The notes under the pieces were generated by a model. That model was not told the origin of the DNA, made no database searches, and was given only the letters and a program-made list of their open reading frames with translations. Positions 16,557 to 24,596 of a stretch of 62,474 nt of DNA are shown here, in pieces. Source of the DNA: Bacillota bacterium (GTDB taxonomy: Bacteria; Bacillota; Sulfobacillia; Sulfobacillales; JAIMBI01). The position numbers were made by a program, and so were the translations under genes. The stretch covers positions 1 through 62,474 of the forward strand of contig JAJZYZ010000011.1 of NCBI GenBank assembly GCA_021797815.1, read 5' to 3'. Within the stretch, counting starts at the first letter, position 1; each line of letters starts with the position of its first letter.

Positions 16557-17921
16557 TTACAGGTCGAGGCCAGCCACTGACAGGCTGAAGCTGGCATCGA
16601 TAATCGGGAAATCCTGCAAGATGTTGTGCGCGGCAAGCGCTACCGGCACGGCCGGCCAGTTGAGAGACGATGGGGTCGCGATGCGCACCCCCGTCACATC
16701 CTGGCCGCGAACCGCCACACGGTAGAACAGCCGGCCTCGAGGAGCCTCGACCAGTCCGAATCCCGTCCCCAGACTTTCGCCGGTTGGAGCCCCCGCCTGC
16801 AATTCGGTCCGGCTGCCCAGGCTTTTTAGCATCTCGAGAGATTGCAGGACCTCTTCAACGCGCACCCGGTATCGCCCGAACGCATCCGGCGACTCCACGA
16901 CCACGGGTCGGAGGTGCGCCGTGAGATCGCTGTACGCGCCGTACGCCCTGCTCCAGCGCAGATCCGAAGATTGCCCGCTGCTCTTTTCCACCACGCCCGT
17001 GACACGGATGCCAAGCCCGGCCCCACCCCGAAGTCTCCCGGCGCCGTGGAGCCGGTCAAGGAACGAGGTGGTGTGGTCAAGCGCCCCGCGCACCAGCCCA
17101 AACTCCCGGCCCGCGTCGTCTGCGAAGGAAGCCAGGCCGAGTGGCGCCAACGCGAGGGGGGTGCCACCCCCCACCGCGATCCGGCCCCTTAGATACCGGT
17201 GACCGAACCGGGCCTGATTGAACCGCAGCACCTTTTCTTTCAAGGCGTACAGATCGGCGGCGGCCGTGATGGTGCCGGTGGCCGCCGAAAGCGCCGCCAG
17301 GTCGCCGAGATGGCTCATGAGTCGTTCCAACTCGGCCAGACATGTGCGCTCCAGGAGTGCGGGCGCGGGCACCACCAAGTGGAGAGCCGCCTCGGCGGCC
17401 ATGGCGTATGCCCAGGCGTGGGCCACGGGAGACGTCCCGGTCACCCGCTCCGCGACCCGGACGCCCCCGTGCACGCCCTGCCGCAGGATGGCCTCTTCCA
17501 TGTGTCGGCGCTTATAGCCGGGCACGATCCGCACATGGTGGATGTCGTCGCCGAACACGGTCAGCACGTATCGGAGTGACTCGGCCACGTCGGCACGCAC
17601 CGGCCCGAGCGGCATCACGTGGATGCCGCGCCCCGAAACCCGGTCGACGGGATACTCGCCGATCCACCAGCCGGCCCGCTCATCGTCCACTTCCAGGGCA
17701 AAGAAACCGAGGACGCCGTACTGGCTCGGGCGGACAAACGGTCCCGGTCCCAGCTCTCGTTCGTGCACGGTGTACTCGCCCGGCCGCCATATCGCGGCGG
17801 TGGGTCCCCGATCACTCCGATAGATATCGAGGATGGCGTGGCCCTCCGCCTGCGCCTCGGCGATTAGAGTCCGAAGCGCATCTTTCGGGGTGACGGCCGC
17901 CACCGAAGATGGATCGCGCAT
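16557..17921 (-). CDS. Ehr-type complex: large subunit (HycE/NuoCD-like) lacking all four nickel-site cysteines
   Basis: This 454-residue protein aligns with the catalytic large subunit of group 4 hydrogenases and NuoD. It has an N-terminal NuoC-like region (about 1-125), then VPGYKRRHMEEAI, ERVTGTSPVAHAWAYAMAAE and a C-terminal ALAAHNILQDFPIIDASFSLS. In hydrogenases the L1 motif is ERICGICSVAH and the C-terminus carries DPCxxC. Here Thr161 and Ser164 replace the first pair, and the C-terminal segment (SFSLS) has no cysteine. A NiFe centre therefore cannot be bound. The frame is intact and motif spacing is preserved, so this is not a decaying pseudogene. Start ATG at 17921 follows AAAGGGAG. 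Confidence 0.88.
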   Translation of the reverse strand: MRDPSSVAAVTPKDALRTLIAEAQAEGHAILDIYRSDRGPTAAIWRPGEYTVHERELGPGPFVRPSQYGVLGFFALEVDDERAGWWIGEYPVDRVSGRGIHVMPLGPVRADVAESLRYVLTVFGDDIHHVRIVPGYKRRHMEEAILRQGVHGGVRVAERVTGTSPVAHAWAYAMAAEAALHLVVPAPALLERTCLAELERLMSHLGDLAALSAATGTITAAADLYALKEKVLRFNQARFGHRYLRGRIAVGGGTPLALAPLGLASFADDAGREFGLVRGALDHTTSFLDRLHGAGRLRGGAGLGIRVTGVVEKSSGQSSDLRWSRAYGAYSDLTAHLRPVVVESPDAFGRYRVRVEEVLQSLEMLKSLGSRTELQAGAPTGESLGTGFGLVEAPRGRLFYRVAVRGQDVTGVRIATPSSLNWPAVPVALAAHNILQDFPIIDASFSLSVAGLDL

Positions 17922-17989
17922 GACAGGCTCCCTTTCTGTCTCGTGTTCCCGCCGCGCTGGCGTCTTTCCGGCCGTCACGCCTGACCCGG

Positions 17990-19366
17990 TCATGCGTGCC
18001 AATGGTAGAGCCAGGGCACGACCAGGCCGGCGCTCGCGGTCAGGATAGTCAGCGTGATCGTGGAAAGGCGCACGGCTGCACTCTCGCCCCGCAGGCCGAC
18101 CGCGGGAAGCTGGCGGCCCGCATCAGCCTGTCCGGGCGCGCGGAGCTGGTACCAGAGGGTCGGAAGCCGGAATGCGAGGGCCAGGAAGCCGGCCGCCAGG
18201 AGAACCGCCACGGCAATCGCGACGGCGCCCTCGCCCGGCGTCTTCAAGCCACCCAGAACCACCAGCCACTCACTCCAGAAGAGGCCGAGCGGCGGCACAC
18301 CGGCCAGTGCCAGCGTCGACACCGCCAGGCCTGCGCTGGTCCAGGGCAGATACCGGTGGAGCTGCCCGATTTCGTCGATGGCCAGGGTCCCGTAGCGGGC
18401 CTGCACATGGCCGGCATGATAGAAGGCCTGCGCCTTTGCGAGGCCGTGCGTGAAGACGTGCAGCAGGGCGCCGAGGCCCGCGAGGCCGCCAAGTCCCAGC
18501 CCAACCGCAATGACGCCCACGTGTTCGATGCTTGAGTAGGCAAGAAGCCGCTTCAGATTCCGCTGACGGGCGATAAGGGCTACACCGACCGCCAGGGACA
18601 GGAGGCCCAGGCCGACCAGGACGCGATGCGGCCACAAGACGTCCAGCTGAGCGGCGGCCTGGTTAACGCCCCCTCTAAGCACGACCAAGATTCCGGCCAG
18701 TTCCGCACCAGACAGGAGCGCCGACACCGGTGCCGGCGCTTCCGCGTGCGCGTCAGGAAGCCATGTGTGCAGGGGCACGAGGCCGGCCTTGGTCCCAAAG
18801 CCGATGATAAGGGCGAGCACCCCCCACTCGACAAAGTCTCGCGCCGGCGACCCCAGGAGCACGATGCCGAAGAGGGCTACGAGACCACCGAATACGGCCA
18901 TGACCACGTACTTCCAAGCGGCCTCGAAGGGTCCCCGGCCCGGCGGCAGGGCCACAAGCGCCACGGACGTCAGCGTGGTGGCCTCGACCGCCACCCACAG
19001 GTCAATCAGCGGCCAGGCCTGTCCGAGGGCCACGAGGGAGGCCACGAAGGCGCCGAGCAGCGCGTAGTAAGCGCGGATCCTGCCGTGCGGCCAGGGGTCG
19101 TGACCGCCCGTCCCCGTGAGATATCCAGGCGAGAGGCCGAAGGCGACCGATGCCAGGACAAGCACGAGCGTCGCGTACTGGTCAGCCCAGTGATGCGCGG
19201 CGATGGCCGAAAGCAGCGCGACCACGCCGCCCAATGCCAGAAGCGCCGACGCCGCGTACGGGGCCCGCCTGGCATCCAGGGCCGCGAGGGCCCCCAGGAG
19301 GACCGGAAAGGCCACCATCAGGGGCGAAAGCCAACTCCATGCCGCGAGGGCGTGCATCAGGTCCAT
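17990..19366 (-). CDS. Ehr-type complex: antiporter-like membrane subunit (HyfF/NuoL-M-N family)
   Basis: This 458-residue protein is the second antiporter-like subunit. It carries the textbook core GFGTKAGLVPLHTWLPDAHAEAPAPVSALLSG with the lysine of helix 7, followed by the HVGVIAVGLGLGG region and a histidine-containing loop (HVFTHGLAKAQAFYHAGHV). About 13-14 membrane helices are visible. The frame opens further upstream, but MDLMHALAAWSW at 19366 is the sensible start. It lies four bases after the stop of the HyfE-like gene with AGGGATG upstream. It should provide an ion channel of the complex. Confidence 0.85.
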   Translation of the reverse strand: MDLMHALAAWSWLSPLMVAFPVLLGALAALDARRAPYAASALLALGGVVALLSAIAAHHWADQYATLVLVLASVAFGLSPGYLTGTGGHDPWPHGRIRAYYALLGAFVASLVALGQAWPLIDLWVAVEATTLTSVALVALPPGRGPFEAAWKYVVMAVFGGLVALFGIVLLGSPARDFVEWGVLALIIGFGTKAGLVPLHTWLPDAHAEAPAPVSALLSGAELAGILVVLRGGVNQAAAQLDVLWPHRVLVGLGLLSLAVGVALIARQRNLKRLLAYSSIEHVGVIAVGLGLGGLAGLGALLHVFTHGLAKAQAFYHAGHVQARYGTLAIDEIGQLHRYLPWTSAGLAVSTLALAGVPPLGLFWSEWLVVLGGLKTPGEGAVAIAVAVLLAAGFLALAFRLPTLWYQLRAPGQADAGRQLPAVGLRGESAAVRLSTITLTILTASAGLVVPWLYHWHA

Positions 19367-19370
19367 ATCG

Positions 19371-20000
19371 TCATCCCTGGAGTTCCTGCAGATCGCGGCT
19401 TGTCGGCACCGGCACGGTGTCCTCGCTGCCCCGCCGATGGAGCCAGGCCAGGAGAACCGCAAGGCCCATGAGCTCCGCTACCGCCAGAAAGTCGCTTAAC
19501 CCGGCCGCATGCCCGGCGGCCACGGCGGCAAACCCGATGACCAGCTCCGCTTCCAGCAGAAGGAGGACCTGCAGCCAGATTTCCCGGCGCTGGGTCAGAA
19601 TCCAAAAGGGCGTCAGGAGGGCGGCCAGAAGGACTCCCGGGGGGCCAAGCGCCCAGGTGACGATAGCCGAAAGCGCGAGGGAACCGCCAATCAATCTGGG
19701 GGTGCCCCTCGCCTCGGCCCCATAGGCGCTGGCGGGAAGTCCGGCCCGCAGCACCGCGGGCACCCATGCGATCTTCACAAGCGCCCACACGGCCCCCAGC
19801 ACAATGAAACCCGTCTCGTGAAATCGGTGGCCGGCGTATATGGCTACGGCGGCCTCCACGGCGCTTATCATGCGATACCAGCCGATGCCGGTCCGCGGTG
19901 TGCGGGTCACGCCGAGAAGATTGACCATGAGCCACGAAAGCCCCGCACCTGTAATCCCGAGGAGCATGGGGCTTCCGAACGCCGCATGCATCACCGGCAC
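19371..20000 (-). CDS. Ehr-type complex: small membrane subunit (HyfE/NuoK-like)
   Basis: This protein of about 205-209 residues has six or seven hydrophobic helices and matches the HyfE type, whose C-terminal part corresponds to NuoK of complex I. A glutamate within a hydrophobic stretch (LLLLEAELVIGFAAVAAG) fits the conserved ion-path acid residue of NuoK-like proteins. The start is uncertain. AAGGAGG sits 3 bases before the GTG at 20000, 9 bases before a GTG at 19994 and 12 before the ATG at 19991, so 19994 has the best spacing. It is second in the operon, between the NuoH-like and HyfF-like genes. Confidence 0.78.
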   Translation of the reverse strand: MPVMHAAFGSPMLLGITGAGLSWLMVNLLGVTRTPRTGIGWYRMISAVEAAVAIYAGHRFHETGFIVLGAVWALVKIAWVPAVLRAGLPASAYGAEARGTPRLIGGSLALSAIVTWALGPPGVLLAALLTPFWILTQRREIWLQVLLLLEAELVIGFAAVAAGHAAGLSDFLAVAELMGLAVLLAWLHRRGSEDTVPVPTSRDLQELQG

Positions 20001-20057
20001 CAGCCTCCTTTTTGGAGCCGTCTCAATCTGTTGGCATCCACACGTCGCTGCCGGTTC

Positions 20058-20990
20058 TTACAACCCCACGGCCACCGCCGCCAGGGCGGCCAGGGCGACG
20101 GCAAATGTGAGGTACTCGGATATGCGCATGAGTCGAAGCTTGGCGAACGATAACTCGACTAGAACCACCAGGGTGCCCACAAGCAACAGCTTCAGCGCCG
20201 ACACGGCGATGGCGCCGGCCAGAGTGGGGACGGTCAAACTGGCCGCCAGGCCGTAGGGCGAGGCCAGCACGTTCACCAGGATGAGGCTCAACACGGTGAG
20301 CTTCATAAAGCCCCCCCACTCATACAGGGCGAGGTCCACGCCGCTCGATTCAAACGTCCGGTTCGGATCGATGAGAGAGAACTCGTGAGCCGAATCAGGG
20401 TTGTCAACCGGCAGGCGGCCTCCTTCCGTCAGGATGAGGAGAAACCACGCCGTCAGCAGCAGTACGTGAGCGGGAGCAAAGAAACTGTGAGCGGCCATCG
20501 CCTGGTTCACGACGTAGGGAATCGTCGAGTGGCCAATAGCCGCGGCCGTGAACAGAGCCATCAGCACCAGCGGCTCCCCGAGGGTTCCGATGAGGCGCAT
20601 CCGGCTCACGCCGATGGCGGTGTAGGGACTCCCGCTGTCAAGGGCCGCCCAGAGAAGAAGAAGTCCGCCGCCGGCCAGAATCATGCCGCCGCCCAGCATG
20701 TCCGCCATGAAGGCCAGCGGAAGGGGAAAGGTGGTGAGCACCGGGATGAGCAGGGTGACGATGATGGGGGCACAGAAGTACAGGACCGGGACCACCCCGC
20801 TGAAGCCGGTGGTGTGCACGGTCCGCACGGTTTCCTTGTGCAGCCACTTGCCCAGATGGCGGTACGGCTGGAGGAGAGGCGGCCCCACCCGCCGCATCCC
20901 CCGTGCCTTCAGGCGGTCCATGAACCCTTTCAGAAGCGGGGAGAAGGCCAGAACAAACAGGACCTGCAGCATCTGTGCGACTATCGGCAT
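20058..20990 (-). CDS. Ehr-type complex: NuoH/HyfC-like membrane subunit
   Basis: This 310-residue, eight-helix protein is the NuoH-type subunit that joins the hydrophilic arm to the membrane arm. Characteristic segments are PPLLQPYRHLGKWLHKE after helix 1, SGSPYTAIGVSRMRL in the central loop, and EGGRLPVDNPDSAHEFSLIDP, the acidic loop facing the quinone or active-site cavity. These loops are well conserved although the large subunit has lost its metal site, which argues that the complex still works. It is the first gene of the operon, with its start about 134 bases downstream of the predicted transcription start. Confidence 0.87.
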   Translation of the reverse strand: MPIVAQMLQVLFVLAFSPLLKGFMDRLKARGMRRVGPPLLQPYRHLGKWLHKETVRTVHTTGFSGVVPVLYFCAPIIVTLLIPVLTTFPLPLAFMADMLGGGMILAGGGLLLLWAALDSGSPYTAIGVSRMRLIGTLGEPLVLMALFTAAAIGHSTIPYVVNQAMAAHSFFAPAHVLLLTAWFLLILTEGGRLPVDNPDSAHEFSLIDPNRTFESSGVDLALYEWGGFMKLTVLSLILVNVLASPYGLAASLTVPTLAGAIAVSALKLLLVGTLVVLVELSFAKLRLMRISEYLTFAVALAALAAVAVGL

Positions 20991-21114
20991 CGGATGTCCT
21001 CCCTGCCCTCGGATCTGCCCATAAAAAATGGCTCCCCCGCCCCGTGGGTACGGTAGGAGTCATCAGCCTTGCGGCGGTTCGGGCCGGGGCCCGGGCGGTC
21101 TCCATCGCCCTATG

Positions 21115-21129
21115 ACACGCACAGTGTGT
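21115..21129. promoter_or_regulatory. Short dyad at the predicted transcription start of the Ehr operon
   Basis: ACACGC-aca-GTGTGT is an inverted repeat with five of six matching arm positions. It overlaps the expected +1 of the minus-strand promoter at 21131-21159. A repressor bound here would block initiation. No regulator gene is adjacent, so this is a candidate site only. Confidence 0.4.
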
Positions 21130-21130
21130 A

Positions 21131-21159
21131 ATTTTAGCGATCTCGCGCGGGCGCGTCAA
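21131..21159 (-). promoter_or_regulatory. Sigma-A/70-type promoter for the Ehr operon
   Basis: On the minus strand TTGACG is followed after exactly 17 bases by TAAAAT. That is five of six matches to TTGACA and five of six to TATAAT, at ideal spacing. It points toward the six-gene operon whose first start is at 20990. The AT-rich -10 stands out from the GC-rich surroundings. Confidence 0.75.
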
Positions 21160-21261
21160 AAGGTTTACGGCCTCCACCTATGGCCGGAGACCCGGAGCAG
21201 GAGGAGTGTCCGCCCAGCGAGAAGCGATTAACAGGCGTTTTGGCACAGGGAGGAACAGATA

Positions 21262-24200
21262 ATGCTTGAGGCTTTTCGGTGGCGTCTTATCGGGCCCCAT
21301 CGCGGTGGGCGCGTGGTCGCGGTGGCCGGTCATCCGACGAGACCGCTCACGTTTTATTTTGGCGGGGCGGCCGGTGGTGTCTTCCGGAGTGATGACGCGG
21401 GGGGGACCTGGAGGAACATTTCGGACGGATATTTCAAGACCGGCCCTGTGGGGGCGCTGTCGGTGTCCGCGTCGGATCCCAATGTCATCTATGCCGGGAT
21501 GGGGGAGGCCTGCATCCGTGGAGACGTCTCCCACGGCGACGGTCTCTACCGTTCCGAAGACGGGGGGGCCACCTGGCGGCACCTCGGGCTTTCCGACACC
21601 CGCCACATCTCCCGTGTCCGCGTGCATCCGGGTAATCCCGACATGGTTTACGTGGCGGCGCTCGGTCACGCCTTCGGCTCCAACGACGAGCGGGGCGTAT
21701 TTCTGACAGAAGACGGCGGCCGCCATTTCGAGCGGATCCTGTTTCGCGACGACAAGACCGGCGCCATCGATCTCGCCATGGACCCCGAGAACCCCCGCAT
21801 CCTGTATGCCGCGCTCTGGGAGGCGTCGCGGACGCCCTGGAGTCTCACGAGCGGCGGCCCGGGATCCGGCCTCTTCAAGTCGGTCGATGGCGGCGCCCAC
21901 TGGGAGGAGCTTACTGGCGTGCCCGGACTTCCCGAGGGAGTCAAGGGCCGCATGGGCATCGCCGTGTCGCCGGCAGATTCCGAGCGCCTATATCTGTCCC
22001 TGGAGGCTGAAGAGGGCGGTATTTTCCGGTCCGACGACGGGGGCCGTCACTTTACCCGCACCAATGAGGATAGAAACCTTCGACAGCGCGCGTGGTACTA
22101 TTCCCACATCTTTGCCGATCCCACCGATCGCGACGCGGTGTACGTGCTGAACGTGCAGTTCTGGAAGTCGAAAGACGGCGCCAAAACCTTCGACCGGCTC
22201 CCGACCCCGCACGGCGACAACCACGACCTGTGGATCGACCCGGCCAATCCGCGACGGATGATCACCGGCAACGATGGCGGCGCGGCCGTTTCTCTGGACG
22301 GCGGCCGCCACTGGTCGTCCATCCTGAACCAGCCCACGGCGCAGTTCTACCATGTGACCACAGACACTCAGTTTCCGTACCGGGTCTACGGCTGCCAGCA
22401 GGACAATTCGAGCCTGTCGGTTCCGAGCCGCACGGCGGGCTCCGGCATTACCAACCGTGACTGGTACCAGGTCGGAGGCGGGGAAAGCGGCTATGTGCAG
22501 GTACGTCCCGACAATCCTCAGCGCATTTACGCGGGCAACTACTCGCTCATCACACGCTATGACCATGAAACCCATCTGGCCACCGACATTACGCCCTGGC
22601 CGGAGTTGACCATAGGCTGGGCGGCCAAGGACCTGAAGTACCGGTTTCAGTGGACGTTTCCCATCCTGCTCTCCCCGCATGATCCCAACATCCTGTACTG
22701 CGCGGCTCAGGTCGTGTTCCGTTCGCGGGACGAGGGGCAGCACTGGGAGGTCGTCAGTCCCGACCTCACGCGAAGCGAGCCGGGCACGCTGGAAGCCTCG
22801 GGTGGACCGATCACCAAGGACAACACCGCCGTCGAGTATTACGGCACCGTCTTTGCGCTGGCCGAGTCGCCTGTTCGCCCCAACCTGCTGTGGGCCGGGT
22901 CTGACGACGGGCTTGTTCACGTCTCCGACGACGGGGGCGCGCACTGGAACAATGTCACGCCGCCGGACCTGCCACCGTGGGCGCTCATCAGCATCATCGA
23001 GCCGTCGCCGCATGATGCGGCCACGGCGTATGTGGCGGCGACGCGCTACAAGCTCGACGATCTGCATCCGTATCTGTATATGACCCGTGACTCCGGCAAG
23101 AGCTGGCAGCGCATCGACGACGGCATCCCGGAACACGAGTTTACCCGCGTCATCCGGGAAGATCCCGAGCGGGCCGGACTCCTCATCTGCGGAACCGAAC
23201 AGGGCGTGCATGTTTCCTTCGATCAGGGCGCGCACTGGGAGCCCTTCCGCCAGAACCTTCCCGTGGTGCCGGTCCACGACCTCGTGTTCAAGGACGGGGA
23301 CGTGGTGGTGGCGACGCATGGACGGTCGTTCTGGATCCTGGACGACATCGAGAGGCTCCGTTCGCTCCACGATCACCCGGAGCTCAGAGACCAGGACATG
23401 GCCCTGCTCCCCTCCCGGCCCACCCGGCAGGTCCGGAGCGGCGGGCGCGGGTTCGGGGGTGAGGGGCCGCATGGGTACCTTCACTCCGACTCATACCTGG
23501 CCCAGTGGGTGCGGGAGCACGATCCGGAGACAGACGACATGCGGACCGTGCTTCTGGACGCCGGTGAGAATCCGCCGTCCGGAGCTGTCATCACCTACTT
23601 CTTGAAAGAGGCGCTGGACGAGAAGACGGAGCTCACCCTGGTTATCAGCGATCCAGAGGGACAGCCGATCGTCACGCTGACGAGCGCCGAGCCCGACAAG
23701 AAGGCCGAAGGGCCCAAGCTTCCCCGGCTCAGCCGGCGGGCCGGGACCCAGAGTGTGGTCTGGAACATGCGCTACCCGGGTGCGACGCATCTCCCTGGCG
23801 CCGTGATGTGGGGAGGCGGCACCGAGGGGCCCGAGGCGCCTCCGGGCACGTACTCGCTTAAGCTTTCGGCCGGAGAGCAGTCGGCCGAAGGCAAGCTGGT
23901 CTTGCTCTCCGACCCGCGGCTCGGACTGCGGGCGGACGTGGTGCAGGACCGCTTTCAGCTCCTCATGGCGGTGCGCGACAAACTTTCCCTGGCGCACGAC
24001 ACCATCATCGCCATCCGCACGATCCGGGATCAGGTTAAGGCCTGGGTGGAGCGCGCCGAGGGGCGTCCCGAACACGATGCCCTGAAGGAGGATGCAGACC
24101 GCATCGGGGTCGAGCTCACAAGCATCGAAGAAGCGCTCATCCAGACTCAGGCCAAGAGTTCACAGGATGTCCTGAACTTCCCGGTGCGGCTGAATGCCAA

Positions 24201-24417
24201 GCTGGCCGATGTGGCGCATGTCATCGAAAGCGCTCCTGGCGAAACCCCGCAGCAGGCCGTGGAGACGTTCGGGGATCTCGCCCGGGCAACGGATGCCGAG
24301 GCGGCTCGGTTTCACGAGCTCACGTCCGGTGCGTTGGCGGCGTTTGAGGAGCGCATCCGTGAGGCCCATCTGCCGGTGCTGCACTGGCCGACGGCGCGGA
24401 CGGGCGAGGGCGCGTAG
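21262..24417 (+). CDS. Large Asp-box (BNR/sortilin-type) beta-propeller protein
   Basis: This 1051-residue protein contains at least ten Asp-box-type turns such as RSDDAGGTW, RSEDGGATW, KSVDGGAHW, RSDDGGRHF, SLDGGRHW and VSDDGGAHW over about residues 45-680. They indicate one or two large beta-propellers like those of xyloglucanases, sialidases and VPS10/sortilin proteins. Residues about 750-870 look like a beta-sandwich, with TYSLKLSAGEQSAEGKLVL. The last 170 residues are helical. No signal peptide or membrane segment is visible, which is odd because many such proteins are exported. The function is unknown; annotation as glycosyl hydrolase would rest on the fold alone. ATG follows AGGGAGGAACAG. 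Confidence 0.75.
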   Translation: MLEAFRWRLIGPHRGGRVVAVAGHPTRPLTFYFGGAAGGVFRSDDAGGTWRNISDGYFKTGPVGALSVSASDPNVIYAGMGEACIRGDVSHGDGLYRSEDGGATWRHLGLSDTRHISRVRVHPGNPDMVYVAALGHAFGSNDERGVFLTEDGGRHFERILFRDDKTGAIDLAMDPENPRILYAALWEASRTPWSLTSGGPGSGLFKSVDGGAHWEELTGVPGLPEGVKGRMGIAVSPADSERLYLSLEAEEGGIFRSDDGGRHFTRTNEDRNLRQRAWYYSHIFADPTDRDAVYVLNVQFWKSKDGAKTFDRLPTPHGDNHDLWIDPANPRRMITGNDGGAAVSLDGGRHWSSILNQPTAQFYHVTTDTQFPYRVYGCQQDNSSLSVPSRTAGSGITNRDWYQVGGGESGYVQVRPDNPQRIYAGNYSLITRYDHETHLATDITPWPELTIGWAAKDLKYRFQWTFPILLSPHDPNILYCAAQVVFRSRDEGQHWEVVSPDLTRSEPGTLEASGGPITKDNTAVEYYGTVFALAESPVRPNLLWAGSDDGLVHVSDDGGAHWNNVTPPDLPPWALISIIEPSPHDAATAYVAATRYKLDDLHPYLYMTRDSGKSWQRIDDGIPEHEFTRVIREDPERAGLLICGTEQGVHVSFDQGAHWEPFRQNLPVVPVHDLVFKDGDVVVATHGRSFWILDDIERLRSLHDHPELRDQDMALLPSRPTRQVRSGGRGFGGEGPHGYLHSDSYLAQWVREHDPETDDMRTVLLDAGENPPSGAVITYFLKEALDEKTELTLVISDPEGQPIVTLTSAEPDKKAEGPKLPRLSRRAGTQSVVWNMRYPGATHLPGAVMWGGGTEGPEAPPGTYSLKLSAGEQSAEGKLVLLSDPRLGLRADVVQDRFQLLMAVRDKLSLAHDTIIAIRTIRDQVKAWVERAEGRPEHDALKEDADRIGVELTSIEEALIQTQAKSSQDVLNFPVRLNAKLADVAHVIESAPGETPQQAVETFGDLARATDAEAARFHELTSGALAAFEERIREAHLPVLHWPTARTGEGA

Positions 24418-24500
24418 GGGACTCGAGGCGGAAGTCCGGCACTCGCTTTTCGGCCGGCTTCGCGTCCATCGACAAGCCGGAGTAGACTGGACGAGAAGAC

Positions 24501-24550
24501 GGCCATGGAGCCGGCCACAACTGCGCCGCACGACGCTGATGGCTCCTACC
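24501..24550 (+). ncRNA. Fluoride riboswitch aptamer (crcB motif)
   Basis: The stem-loop GGCC-ATGGAGCC-GGCC (24501-24516) is followed by ACAACTGCG, a short helix GCG/CGC (24523-24525 with 24534-24536) and then TGATGGCTCCTACC (24537-24550). This order matches the crcB RNA motif: a GGCG-AUGGAGUU-CGCC-type loop, an A-rich joiner, a short P3 and UGAUGxCUCCUACC. GGAGCC at 24507-24512 is exactly complementary to GGCTCC at 24541-24546. The latter is also the 5' arm of the terminator that follows, giving the mutually exclusive pairing expected of an ON switch. It directly precedes the gene at 24597. Known crcB RNAs bind fluoride; fluoride response here is inferred from the motif. Confidence 0.88.
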
Positions 24551-24572
24551 GGTTAAGGTAGGGGCCTTCTTC
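24541..24572 (+). terminator. Riboswitch expression platform: intrinsic terminator
   Basis: GGCTCCTACC (24541-24550), loop GGTTAA, and GGTAGGGGCC (24557-24566) form a 10-bp stem with one T-G wobble. TTCTTCGT follows as a poor U-tract. The 5' arm shares GGCTCC with the aptamer, so ligand binding would prevent terminator formation and allow read-through into 24597. Confidence 0.8.
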
Positions 24573-24596
24573 GTGCCTACCGGGAGGTGAGAGCCC

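Noticed and set aside
16557-18002. The large-subunit gene as a decaying pseudogene
   Set aside because: All motif spacing, frame, start site and coupling are intact, and the partner subunits are conserved. Only the metal ligands are changed, which fits a functional Ehr-type protein better.
14005-20990. A true group 4 NiFe hydrogenase or formate hydrogenlyase
   Set aside because: All four nickel-ligand cysteines are absent, one small-subunit cluster ligand is missing, and no maturation, ferredoxin-like or formate dehydrogenase genes are present in the window.
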